NCBI GenBank assembly: GCA_032622095.1
Contig: CP136064.1
Span: forward strand, 179,276,011 to 179,340,010
DNA from: Siphonodentalium dalli
Taxonomy: Eukaryota; Mollusca; Scaphopoda; Gadilida; Siphonodentaliidae
Length of the DNA stretch: 64,000 bases
Direction: 5' to 3'
The translations under genes were made by a program, and so were the position numbers. Below, in pieces: positions 11,801-20,900 of the stretch (position 1 is its first letter; each line of letters begins with the position of its first letter). The notes under the pieces were generated by a model that saw only the letters and a list, made by a program, of their open reading frames with translations, had not been told where the DNA came from and did not search any database.

Positions 11801-11953
11801 ACAGGACCTCACCACAATAGTTGGTAAATATTTCACAGACTTTCCTTTCTCATGCCCTTTGGTATCCAGGAGTAGTATCTCAAACTGCTTAAGTTTAAAT
11901 TCCTGGCTGAATGTGCTCAGCTTAGGCCTCACAACAGCCAGAACAACATCCAT
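5627..11953 (-). CDS. Unrecognised conserved-looking gene, four 5' coding exons (incomplete)
   Basis: Joining 11953-11728, 10205-10101, 9574-9439 and 5888-5627 on the - strand gives 729 nt (243 codons) with no stop. The phases are compatible (1, 1, 2, 0) and the junctions are GT-AG. The ATG at 11953 has an in-frame TGA a few codons upstream. A T-rich acceptor at about 12070 suggests a non-coding first exon above it. The product starts MDVVLAVVRPKLSTF and looks soluble, mixed alpha/beta, with no signal peptide or membrane segment. Segments such as FKLKQFEILLLDTKG and FSLYIVPLSV look like beta strands. I do not recognise the family. The gene lacks its 3' exons, which must lie below 5627 or outside the window. 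A missed exon between 9439 and 5888 cannot be excluded. The gene is divergent from XRCC3, about 5.8 kb between start codons. Confidence 0.7.
5985..6320. repeat. Dispersed repeat family E, copy
   Basis: It begins near GCAGAATGAGGTCCCCTGAT and contains the palindrome pair GTGAATTTAGTGATGCTA / TAGCATCACTAAATTCAC in variant form. The body phrases 'ttgcagaagataaaa' and 'gggtgaaaatcaccaacttcaac' follow. Other copies are at 33998-35105, 38870-39470, 39535-39960, 41620-42495 and 61443-61720. Confidence 0.75.
6462..6720. mobile_element. Double-palindrome MITE, family B, copy 1
   Basis: The ends are TTAACCCTTTCATGA and TCATGAAGGGGT. Inside lie two hairpins built on CATTCTCTTATATATGCGAG and its complement, joined by a spacer containing TTGTTAGGCCAAT. 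Eleven copies or fragments occur in the window. Confidence 0.8.
6721..7257. other. Intronic sequence of the - strand gene, no feature seen
   Basis: AT-rich single-copy sequence between a family B repeat and the hAT insertion. No exon or RNA gene is supported. Confidence 0.4.
7266..9428. mobile_element. hAT element (TIR TAGGGGTGTAACGATAC), host of a nested hAT
   Basis: The left end is TTGGGGTGTAACGATAC and the reversed right end TAGGGGTGTAACGATAC (16 of 17 match). A perfect 8-bp duplication, TAAATCTT, lies at 7258-7265 and 9429-9436. Subterminal DNA is rich in CGATAC. No complete transposase was found. Reading frames inside (for example 7266-7649) run through the terminal repeats and are not genes. 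The right copy of the target duplication forms intron positions +3 to +10 of the donor of exon 3 (9439). Confidence 0.92.
8350..9361. mobile_element. hAT element nested inside the 7266-9428 element
   Basis: The ends are TAGGGTCCTGCGAAT and, reversed, TAGGTTCCTGCGAAT. Subterminal DNA is a run of ATTCGATTCGA-type repeats. A perfect 8-bp duplication, TCGTATCG, lies at 8342-8349 and 9362-9369, within the CGATAC-rich subterminal DNA of the outer element. It is the same family as 4190-5541. No transposase is seen. Confidence 0.9.
9439..9574 (-). CDS. Exon 3 of the unrecognised - strand gene
   Basis: 136 nt from acceptor TATTTTTACAG to donor GAGAG/GTAAGATT. It codes for DKLHKSFVDKSPVSPTFY and a following SLESILENTNDRLVF segment. 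The donor is intact although a hAT element is inserted at intron position +11 (see 7266-9428). Confidence 0.75.
9859..10041. mobile_element. MITE family B, copy 2 (5'-eroded)
   Basis: Recognised by CTTATATATGCGAGGCTCCC with its complement, the 'taacaatatttaccttgacc' spacer and the end CAGCTCCCATCA..AAAGGGTT. The left arm is degraded. Confidence 0.7.
10101..10205 (-). CDS. Exon 2 of the unrecognised - strand gene
   Basis: 105 nt between acceptor TTTTTTCACAG and donor AAAG/GTATGA, phase 1 on both sides. It codes for a segment containing RVLHIPINRDDYPRIGRE and FSLYIVPLSV. Confidence 0.75.
10682..10866. mobile_element. Variant MITE with ends TTAACCTTTTGAGTGCCAGG
   Basis: Its inverted ends, with GAGTGCCAGG and CCTGGCACTC, differ from family B. 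Its core CCCTGTGCCAATGCATTCTC is shared with family B, so it looks like a mosaic or a sister family. Confidence 0.65.
10867..11517. other. Intron 1 of the - strand gene, no feature seen
   Basis: AT-rich sequence without a supported exon, repeat copy or RNA gene. Confidence 0.4.
11518..11694. mobile_element. MITE family B, copy 4 (ends missing)
   Basis: Both central hairpins are present (ATGCGAGTCTCCCCAAGAGA with complement, and ATATATGTGAGGCTCCC with complement), but the TTAACCC end is absent on both sides. Confidence 0.7.
11728..11953 (-). CDS. Exon 1 (coding) of the unrecognised - strand gene
   Basis: ATG at 11953-11951; 226 nt; codes for the first 75 residues, with Trp and Gly near the end (GGDHWGVNG). 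The donor reads AATG/GTATGA and leaves one base over (phase 1). The family B repeat at 11518-11694 ends only about 30 bp into the intron. Confidence 0.75.
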
Positions 11954-12104
11954 TGTTCTGTGTCTACATTTTCAACACTCCACTATTTGAGAGTCAATAA
12001 CACTTCTATGCCATATCTTCTAGTCCTCTGAATTTTCAATAGACATCAAACTCTTCTCATGTGTTTGCCCTAAAAAAGATTAAAGGTGCCATTAATAATC
12101 ATAA

Positions 12105-12640
12105 ATCTATATATATAAAAGAGTAGGATCTGTCTGTATATCCATCTGTCTGTCTGGATTTTCTCCAAGACTACTGGTCCGATTTCAACCAATTTGGTGC
12201 ACATGGTGATTCGGGTACCCTGGTGGAGTTTATAACGGCATTAATTTTTAAAAATTTTGATTTAAAAAAATTTAATTAAATAAAAAACTAAAAAAAACTG
12301 TGGGCCTATTTCAGAATAAAATAAGTCCAATATGAACCTATTTGCACAAGGATATATTGCAGCAGATATGTACGCTCTTTATATGTGTTTTCACTGTGGC
12401 CCATGCCATCCAACGGAATAACGGGTATAAGTCCACTATGGGCTTATTCCAGAACCAAATAAGTCCAATATGAACCAATGCCAATATTCAGGTCCAATAT
12501 GAACCTATTTACACAAGGATATATTGAAGTAGCATAATAAATATCTATATATATAAAGAGTAGGGTCCGTCTGTTATCGGCACAAAGTGCACCCATGGCT
12601 GCAGCCCCCTCCAACGCTGAATAAAGGCTCCCACAGGGAG
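12105..12640. repeat. Dispersed retroelement-like repeat with internal duplication
   Basis: It opens with CTATATATATAAAAGAGTAG, and a second such block (CTATATATATAAAGAGTAGG) occurs at about 12543. The phrases AATAAGTCCAATATGAACC and ACACAAGGATATATTG recur inside. I read it as a tail-type non-LTR or SINE-like repeat in two adjacent copies; class uncertain. Confidence 0.45.
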
Positions 12641-12699
12641 CCTGTTTCAGCTAGTCATGAATAAAATATCACTGGAAAAACATGCTCATGGAAAATGAA

Positions 12700-13565
12700 A
12701 CATATAACAGTATAACAGAGAGCTACCAAACTTATCATATGAAGATCGACTGCAAAACTGAAAATCCAGACACTATAGTACAGAAGACACAGAGGAGACA
12801 TAATTGAATGCAATAAGATGTTCAATAATTATGACCCAAAAGTACCAAATAAATTTGACAAGGAGTTACTCCGAGTACCGATTCCAAAACAGGAAGCCCT
12901 AGAGATTGAATACTGTTCGAAGTCACTTTGCTACATGAAGTCACCCCATTTTATGGTAATGTATAGAAAACTGGAATGTCAAAATACCAAGATGAACAAA
13001 GCTAATCCAAGCTGAGGAAAACAAAGGGGGAAGATGATACTTAAAGCACATAATATTAATGCAATATGACGTGATTTTATTTGAGTTTTGATGACATAGC
13101 GAGCATTAAACTATAAAACAGAGCGGCGATCACAAAAACTCCAGCTTAGTATTTCGTCATTTACAGTCTAACAATGCCAGTAGTGCTTGGTGAATCAGCG
13201 TTCAAGCTAATGAAGCAGATGTACAATGTTAGACCTGACAAATTCTGAAAGAGGTCTATGCGAAAATACCCGTGGACATAGCCTGAAATTATAAATGCCA
13301 AGGTCAGAAAAAGACATAGGAAAATACCGACCGGTACTTCTTTGCACAAAGGGTGATTATATTGTGGAACAGATTACCGGGCTTCATCGTCAAAGTTGAG
13401 ACCTTTGGCGAATTAAAAACATTAATAGATGCTTACCACTATGATTTGAAGTACCAGTTCTACTCATAAATTGTGTGGACAATGAAAACATTCTAGAATT
13501 ATCTATGTACAATTTGCATATTGGAGCGAAAAGTCCAGGATGGATTATTATGATGATGATGATAG
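12700..13565 (+). pseudogene. Degraded LINE reverse-transcriptase 3' end
   Basis: Broken + strand frames give a RATKLI motif near 12710, then YRRHRGDIIE and NYDPKVP around 12770-12845. Near 13355-13430 the frame reads ILWNRLPGFIVK and FGELKTLIDAY. This order (RATKL.., YRR.RGD.IE.., W..LP..VV, F+..LD) is the C-terminal signature of CR1/L2/Jockey-type LINE polymerases. Frames are broken by stops and shifts. A (ATG)n-like tail at about 13545-13565 fits a LINE 3' end in + orientation. Confidence 0.65.
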
Positions 13566-13891
13566 GTGACAATTACTTTTCCTATTAAAGCATATGGCAC
13601 TGCGCGATAGCCTCCTCCGCCTGGATCATGCATGGTTTCTCACCAGTTAGCACCTTATTTTTCCTCAGCTTGGTTCAGCTGGAATGGAACTACCAACCCC
13701 TGACACCATCCACCCTTCTGCTGTTTTCGGGGCGGGTTGTCCCGATAAACATGGGTGGGTTGTCCCGAAATTGTTACCGGTAATAGTAACTATGTTCTTT
13801 TTATGTTCTTTGATGATATATTATTAAATGTTTTGACCAATAAAACATGTGTTCGTTCATTAATTATGTCAATGCGTGGACTGGATCAAGT
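13566..13891. other. Spacer, no feature seen
   Basis: It holds two GGGTTGTCCCGA phrases near 13733-13770 but no supported gene. Confidence 0.35.
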
Positions 13892-13900
13892 AAAAAAATG

Positions 13901-14864
13901 GGATCCGGGCCAGCTCGTCCAAGGGCCAACTTGGTCCAGACAGTTTTTGGGGCGAGCTGGCCCAGCTTTCATAGCTGAATTGGCCCGGGAATTCAATTTG
14001 TGTTAAGTTAATACATAGAGGATATCCACACTTTTTCAGTGGATATGGGTTATATCTCATGAGTGATAACAAAAGATTGAATTTCAATTGTTTTGTCATC
14101 ACGAATGAGGTTTAACCCATATCCACTGAAAAAGTGTGGATATTCTGTTTATTACATACTTTAGTTACTTGCATATGGCCCCCAATGAATGTCAATACAT
14201 CAGAAATTTCCAGCTGATATCACTCACTAGTGGGATATCACTTATATCTCACTGCTGAAACCTTATAATTCATGGGCAAGTATATAATAAATATTTATAC
14301 ATTAATTTCTTAAGTTCAGATCTATGATGATATATTTCAGAGTTTTGTCCATCAATTCTGACATTTAGAATACTTTAGGCAGGTTTGTTTACAAAGATAA
14401 TAGCCAGTAATCACATTAGTCGGTTTGAACGAGAAACCGGCGAATTCATAAATAACAATAATGAACTGTTCTCACATTCTGAATATTAAAGTTTCTCTTA
14501 TTCTCTATGAGTTCGTCTCAATATCTCTGGGTTAATTCTGGGAAACCCTTAGAAGCCATTATTGCCCCCACTCCTGTCAAAACGATATAAGCGGGTTGTT
14601 TACACAGTAACCAGTCGCCTAATCACACCTCACACTTCATACAAGAATGGACAGCGGCTACGTCCCAGAAAGAAACAACAGCAAAAAAATAAATAAATAA
14701 AGACAAAAAAAACAACATTAGGCCTATGTCTGGAACATTTTCAGCATTTCATCAATTTCATGTATTATCCCTTGGGCCAAGCCAGCCCGGGGCGAGCTGG
14801 CTCGGGACGACCTGGCCCAGGTCGACTGGACCGAGTTGGCCCTGGGACGAGCTGGCCCGTTTCC
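13901..14864. mobile_element. TIR element with 9-bp target duplication (MULE-like)
   Basis: The ends are GGATCCGGGCCAGCTCGTCC and, reversed, GGAAACGGGCCAGCTCGTCC. A perfect 9-bp direct repeat, AAAAAAATG, lies at 13892-13900 and 14865-14873. Further GAGCTGGCCC-type repeats lie just inside both ends. A 9-bp duplication is typical of Mutator-like elements, but the poly-A target makes the length uncertain by a base. No transposase frame. Confidence 0.8.
14020..14145. repeat. Near-perfect hairpin nested in the 13901-14864 element
   Basis: Arms at about 14020-14052 and 14112-14143 are almost exact reverse complements (CCACACTTTTTCAGTGGATA and complement), with a 60-base loop. Probably a small nested MITE. 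Confidence 0.8.
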
Positions 14865-14873
14865 AAAAAAATG

Positions 14874-16489
14874 ACAAGATTTTTACAAATTAAGGTACCG
14901 GTAAGTGCATGCAGCATGATGACTAATTACATGTAAAAGGGGTGCTTTCAAAACAAACATTTGATGCGAAGGGTTCATTATCACAGTGTGTTAACACAAC
15001 ACTTAGTGATTGGGATTCATCTCACTCATGTTTATCTGAGAGGTGAGTATACAATCACCCTTTGAACGATGCCGACGGCACTATGTATATTATAAACTTG
15101 AGTGTGGATTATCTTCATTTTGCAAGCATGTTTCCTTGCATTCAAAGTGAATTGGAGGTGCCTCCCAAACAGCATGCTGTTGATTGTGGCCATCTGTATC
15201 TGTATGTGTTTCAGCGCTGGAGCCTCTCGACTGTGTTTGTGCTGTGGGAGGACTATGCTGTTTTATCCGTTGTTTCCTCGCATATCTACTACTTCGACAA
15301 ATCTGGACACTGAGTCACATTCCAGTCCAGACCTGCATGGTTCAGCTTAAAATTTGTTATTTCGACACACCCTAGTAGAAAACACTATGAAATGACCACT
15401 GTCATGTGACATTATCCCACAGACGTTATTCACAGGCGAATATTCTCACAAGGACTGAAGGAGTAAACTACGTACATGTGGTCTTCAGACAACTTCAAGT
15501 GACTACAGGAAAACAACAACAACATTATGCGAAATGGTGTGCATTTCAGTATATGCAGTGTGAATTTCTGTATATGCACACGGTGTGCATTTATGAATAA
15601 AACATTACGACAACGACCCCAGCAGTTCACTCTTTCGTGTCGCTTTATTGTCGGTGGTTTTATGTAATTTGTAAATAAATCGAAAATAGGTGATGGAAAT
15701 GTGAGTGGGTGTGGTCCCATTTCGGTCATAACTGGTGGCTCTTCGCGAACTTTAAAGCTGCGAATACTATTTCATATTACCTAACGTCTTCATTGAATGA
15801 TAAATGTTTCACGTAAGATGAGAATTAATAACTTTTTAGCGCCGAAAACTTTGTCAAAACTTCATAAGTGAAGATCAACGTCCTTGAACCCGAGCTGTTC
15901 AATATTCCGAGTTGTTCCGAAATTATATTAGAACGCACCTGTCGCGCCGGATTTTGTTCTTTTATTAGTCCGTACTAAAAAGCTTTAAAATCGGAATTTT
16001 GCCGATTAGATCGATTCTCTACAGACTGCATCACCTTTATTAACTTCGATCTGTTATATATCATATTAAATTAACTATCGCATGAATTTAATTCGAATTC
16101 AATTTTTTTTATAAAGTCTGGCACTTACTGGGTGCACTCCATTGACCATGCATGTTGTTCCAAGGGATGGTGATTATATGTCTTTTTGGGGGTGGGGGAT
16201 GGGGGGGGGGGAAGGAAAATAAATGAACGTCATGTTGTATGACCAACATCGGCAAAAACGGCCAACATAATGCACAACACACTTTTGCAAAACCGGTACA
16301 AATTGGAAGAAAAATTCATTCTCATTTACATATCTGTAAACTTGAGTACCCATACAAATATATAGGCCTATATACCGAACATGACAAAATAATTGATGCA
16401 GAGAATATGCCTATTAATGTTTATTAGAAAAAAAGTTCATATTATGATAATGTTTTGTCCGTTGCTCAAACTTATACCATCCTTTTTTT
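14874..16489. other. Region upstream of XRCC3 and the divergent gene; possible promoter DNA
   Basis: Mostly single-copy. About 15700-16000 has more CpG (TCGCGAAC, GTCGCGCCGGA) than its surroundings and could hold a promoter or the non-coding first exon of XRCC3; this is inference from position only. A short G-run lies at about 16201-16210. Confidence 0.35.
15102..15350 (+). CDS. Small hypothetical reading frame, Cys-rich hydrophobic, unrecognised
   Basis: 82 codons in this frame. Within it a Met at about residue 24 starts MLLIVAICICMCFSAGAS, which resembles a signal peptide or membrane segment, followed by RLCLCCGRTM. Two other frames are open over much of the same DNA, so chance is a real alternative. 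No splice or polyadenylation evidence. Confidence 0.15.
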   Translation: MWIIFILQACFLAFKVNWRCLPNSMLLIVAICICMCFSAGASRLCLCCGRTMLFYPLFPRISTTSTNLDTESHSSPDLHGSA

Positions 16490-16491
16490 TA

Positions 16492-17358
16492 TGGGAGGCC
16501 AAATTCACATTTATTAGGGATGCGTAGTTCAAATACGCTTGAGAGTAATTTCAAATATGCTATATATAGGCCTACCGGTATCTGTTATAGGTGCCATTTT
16601 TATCTGTTTTAGTACACCGTGGTTGTATATATTCTTTTATGTATCATGATACTTGCTTGCGTCCTGCTTTTTATTTCAGCCTTTTATGGGTTAACTGAAA
16701 TGTGTGTCAGTGTGTATGCACCTGAGAGCAAGCATGAACGATAGTATCACATACACTCTGATTAATAGGCCAAACAAATATATACCTGTGTCTCTGGTGC
16801 AAGAAAAAAATAGGGGGGGGGGTGGCTATTTTTATTTTTTATTTTTATTTTCAATTTTGCTCAAAATAAATATGAATTTTGTTCAAAATAAATATGAATC
16901 ATTGAATACCCCCCAGACTGCTTCTCCTTGTTTTACTAGTAATGTACTATAAAATAATAAAACTATGTACATAATATAAGAATATAGTGTATAATTTATT
17001 GTTTTATTGAATAAAACATGAAAAATTGCTTAAGCACAAATAAGGAAATTAAAAACCATTACCTAACACAGCCTGTTGATTTTGGAAAGTCCACCACACA
17101 TTAGAAGTTCAAACATGGGGAAGCCTGTCTTATTTTTGAGGGAAGATCTATATTGATGGGTAAAGAAATGTACATATTTGAGCTTAAGCACAAATATTTG
17201 CGATTAAGCTCAAATAATTGTGCTTAAACTAATTTTTTTTTACTTATTAAGCACAATTTTTTTTGCTTAAGTGTAAATATTTGTACTTAAGTGCAATATT
17301 TTTACACTTAAGCATAAATAATTGTGCTTAAGTTAAGTGCAAATAATTTGGCCTCCCA
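16492..17358. mobile_element. TA-flanked TIR element (TIR TGGGAGGCCAAAT)
   Basis: The ends are TGGGAGGCCAAAT and ATTTGGCCTCCCA, with TA on both sides (16490-16491, 17359-17360). The right third is an array of TTAAGCACAAAT-like words in both orientations (17160-17345). A G-run of nine lies near 16814. No coding capacity. Class uncertain; the TA duplication suggests Tc1/mariner or a related group. Confidence 0.75.
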
Positions 17359-17394
17359 TATATTGACATTTATTGGAGAAATGTATTGAAAATC

Positions 17395-17690
17395 ATCAGG
17401 CATGTTCGGGATCACTTCTATAGATGGGAGCTATCAAATTTGAACGATTTTTCTTATGATAGCAGCCATCAATTGATTTTACTCTTTGCATCACTAAATA
17501 TTTTGCCATGCCCTAGCTACAACCAACATTTTTTATTCTATTGATCCCAAACTTCTTATGGCTCATAGGGATGACCTCTGGTATTACTTTGACATAAACT
17601 TTCCACATTACTTATCACTTCATTGACAGTAATATTTTAAATTATTTCCTCTCAGAGTTGAGCTACATTGTCATTGAAACTTTCACTTCA
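17395..17690 (-). repeat. Dispersed repeat family F/G, copy on - strand
   Basis: It contains the reverse complement of the 'aatgacactgtagctcaactt' block and of 'gatgcaaagagtaaaat', both of which recur at 24660-24920, 46660-48240 and 51597-52030. Confidence 0.6.
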
Positions 17691-17820
17691 TGTACTTGTT
17701 GTTGGTGGTTCTTTACAGAGCTTTATGTTATTTCGCATCAACCCACTTCAAAGGTATTGAGTCCCTTTAAGACTATGTATGGCATTATAGACTGATAGGT
17801 TGTGTTGGTTTTTGTTCCAG

Positions 17821-17903
17821 TTGCTGACATTCTCCATGTAGAGTAATGAAATGTGTTGAGGATCTTGACATTAATCCCAAGATTGTTACAGCAATAAACA
17901 AAG
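17821..17903 (+). CDS. XRCC3: XRCC3 exon with start codon
   Basis: The acceptor TTTTTGTTCCAG ends at 17820; 25 nt of 5' UTR precede the ATG at 17846. The coding part gives [19 protein letters not shown] and one extra base; donor AAAG/GTGAGA. Confidence 0.9.
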
Positions 17904-20900
17904 GTGAGACAAGTATTGTGCCGTTAAATTAACTAGTTCCCAGCTAATTGTTACAAAACCGAGTTTACTTTTTATTTAGATTCTAGTGTATAAAATAGCA
18001 TGTTTGGAATGAGAATTGCTACAGTAATGCCCTAAATAATCGACTCCTTAACCACAGCAGAATTATGGGTAACTTTTCAGGATTTAGTCAGAAATATGGC
18101 TTGTTGCCATTTATCGGAAAGCTCAGGGCATTGCTGTATGCGAAAGGTGCTATTTTGTTTGATATTCGAATTTATGCAGGCCTGTCATTATCAAAATTGC
18201 AGGCGGGCCATCATGGTGTGCCTTAAATGGGCCCAGGAGGACCATTTTTGTCCAGACCTATAAACTTGACATGATCGAAGGGGGTTATTTTCAAGTTTGG
18301 CAATATTATACATGTATGTTTATACATCTGAATACCAATGGTTTATATATTGGAAATCCAATAAATTATTAAAATGTGCAGTTATTTTCTTAAATTTGAA
18401 GTACAGTTGACTGTTTGCCTTTATCATCCGCAGAATATCAAGTTCGGGTGAGCTACTGTGAATGGGGGCTATATCCTGCCTCAAAATGACAGGCCTGTTT
18501 ATGTATATTTGTTTCATATTGATTAAATTTTGTAATCATGGCGTAGTGGGCCAGTGGTTAGCGTGCTTGACTCATAATGTCATGGTGTGAAAACTTCATG
18601 CGTTCAAATTCCACTATCTGCAACTGAATGACAAATGCTGTGTTGGTAGCCTTTGACAATCAAACTCATACTACTGTTGTTGTGGGGGTTCGCCCACATT
18701 TGAGTAACTAGTCGGGAGTCGATGGATATTGTCAGTAATCTTGATGCAGTCATTCGCTGCTTGGATTATTTCTTCCTCCATAGGGAGGATGGGAAATTAT
18801 TACTGATCAATGACTGGAGTAATAATCATGTACAGTGCAGTCAAACTAATTTATTGTGGATTGCGCATAATAAATGCATAGATTATTATTATTATTATTT
18901 TGTTTTAAATTATTTTGTTTATTTTTCAAGAACAAATTGATATTCTTTGGTATTTATATGTCTAGTTTATGTCATGTTTGGCTTTCAATATTTTTGCAGA
19001 AGAACAAAGCAAGATAACGATATTAAATTAATTTAGTATTTGTTTTAAGGTCAATTCACACTGGGTGCGAGCACTTCGTCACGCGTGATGATTAGGGTAG
19101 ATAATCGAGTGCATCATTTGCGGGCAAGTCACAAATACAATATATATGGACATTTTAAACATAATATGCTCAATATATACATGCAAGAGTTTTTCAAATT
19201 CATTTCATTGTCAAATATAATGTGTAAAGTGAATTGGTGCATGAACTTCCTAAAGTCTCACAGCGATTGCCTTTACTTGAATTTCATTCTATAATTCCAG
19301 TTTGTGAGTTTTTTTAATCAGTGGTGGGGTGCAAATTGTGGCCAAATTGACTTCACAAGCCAGGAATTTTCTCTTCTGTTTTTTATTATTGTATACTCCT
19401 TCAACTTCATGTCATACAGACATGCATGGTGTTGCACTTCAGTTATCAGCCTGCCGCTAAAGTCCTCCATCACCTTTGTTATTGCGACAACAAATGAATA
19501 TGTCACCTTCAAATATACAGGTAGGACAAATATGCACAGATAAACATCCTATTTGAGAGTGATTCAATTATCTCGCTGGTTTGCCACAACGCGAGAAATC
19601 GATGAAGCATAAGATCATGGCTGTGATCACTGCGTGGTAAGCAATGCGGTCATGTTCGGTGTGAATATAAAAATCGCGAGCTTTAAACAGCTACGGACAA
19701 CAGAAAACGGCCTTAAAAATCGCGCCCCTCGTGCCCGGTGTGAATTGACCCTTAGTTGGAAGTCTGAAACTCTGAATACATCTTTAACCCTATCTTTACT
19801 AAATACTCCTTGACAAGCAGTTCCCTTAGGAAATGTTCAGATAGGCCGTTTGTTGAACTTATTATCTAAATATTCCCATGAATGAAATAAATCCTTCTGC
19901 ACTTGTATTATCATATCGTTCGTCTGTCGCCCTGCTTTTATTACCAAATGAATAATAGACAATTCCAGTATATACTTTTATAACTGAATGGTAGAATCCA
20001 TTTAATAAAGAAAGAGTTGAAGATATGGTCTCTCTTCCTGAACAATACTTCCCACAAGAATATAAAATTTAATGAAATTTGTTTTGATGACATATTTGTA
20101 TTAGTATTAAAAAAAAAATAACACAAAACATCCATAAATGTCACACATATACTGTTATGTGACACACCTTTATTCCACTTTAAACAAGTCATTAAAATGA
20201 GATATTTTCAATAGAAAACCACAAACAAATCACCGCTGAACAATGAAGAATCAATCAATCAATTAGCTCAACAAATGAAGAATCGATTATTCCACTTGTG
20301 TTTTAAATCAAATTTGACTTCGGAAACTGTTTGTAGGATGACTCGACGTGTCTTCATTACCTACAATCAGGCCGCAAATGAGTTGTCAATCAATGTTAAT
20401 CTGTTTATTCTGTAACAATCACTGCTCTCCGTCAGCAAACAACCAAATGCTCTTCAAAAATCATGTAGTTATATGTTGTATGATCAATGAGATTTGGCAT
20501 CATCTTTTCCAGCAAGTATAAATAGTTTTGAGAAGATCCTGACACTGTCTGTGTCAGATATAGGAAGGGTTACCGGACTTGCTTCTACAGAAATCAAGGC
20601 TCTCAAGCAGGCTGTCGCCTTAGCTATACCCAAGATACAAAGTTTCACAGGTCTGTATTTCATAATAATGACAGATTTATACAGTGCTTAACCAATTACT
20701 TGCTCTAAGACACTTTTAAACGTAACACTATAAGTTCCATGTCATTTGTACAAGCCAACCAATGAACCAGCTGCAGCCATTTGTACAGGCGTTACTCTAG
20801 TTTAATCAGAACATGCTCTGATCCTCACCGGTATGACAAGCTGTCTGGCAGTGTTTGCACTGGACTGAAAAATCTTTTGGCCAAATGAAAATTTTATTGG

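Noticed and set aside
18537-18620. A tRNA gene
   Set aside because: Box-like words are present but no complete cloverleaf or anticodon stem; the downstream body and ATT tail show a SINE.
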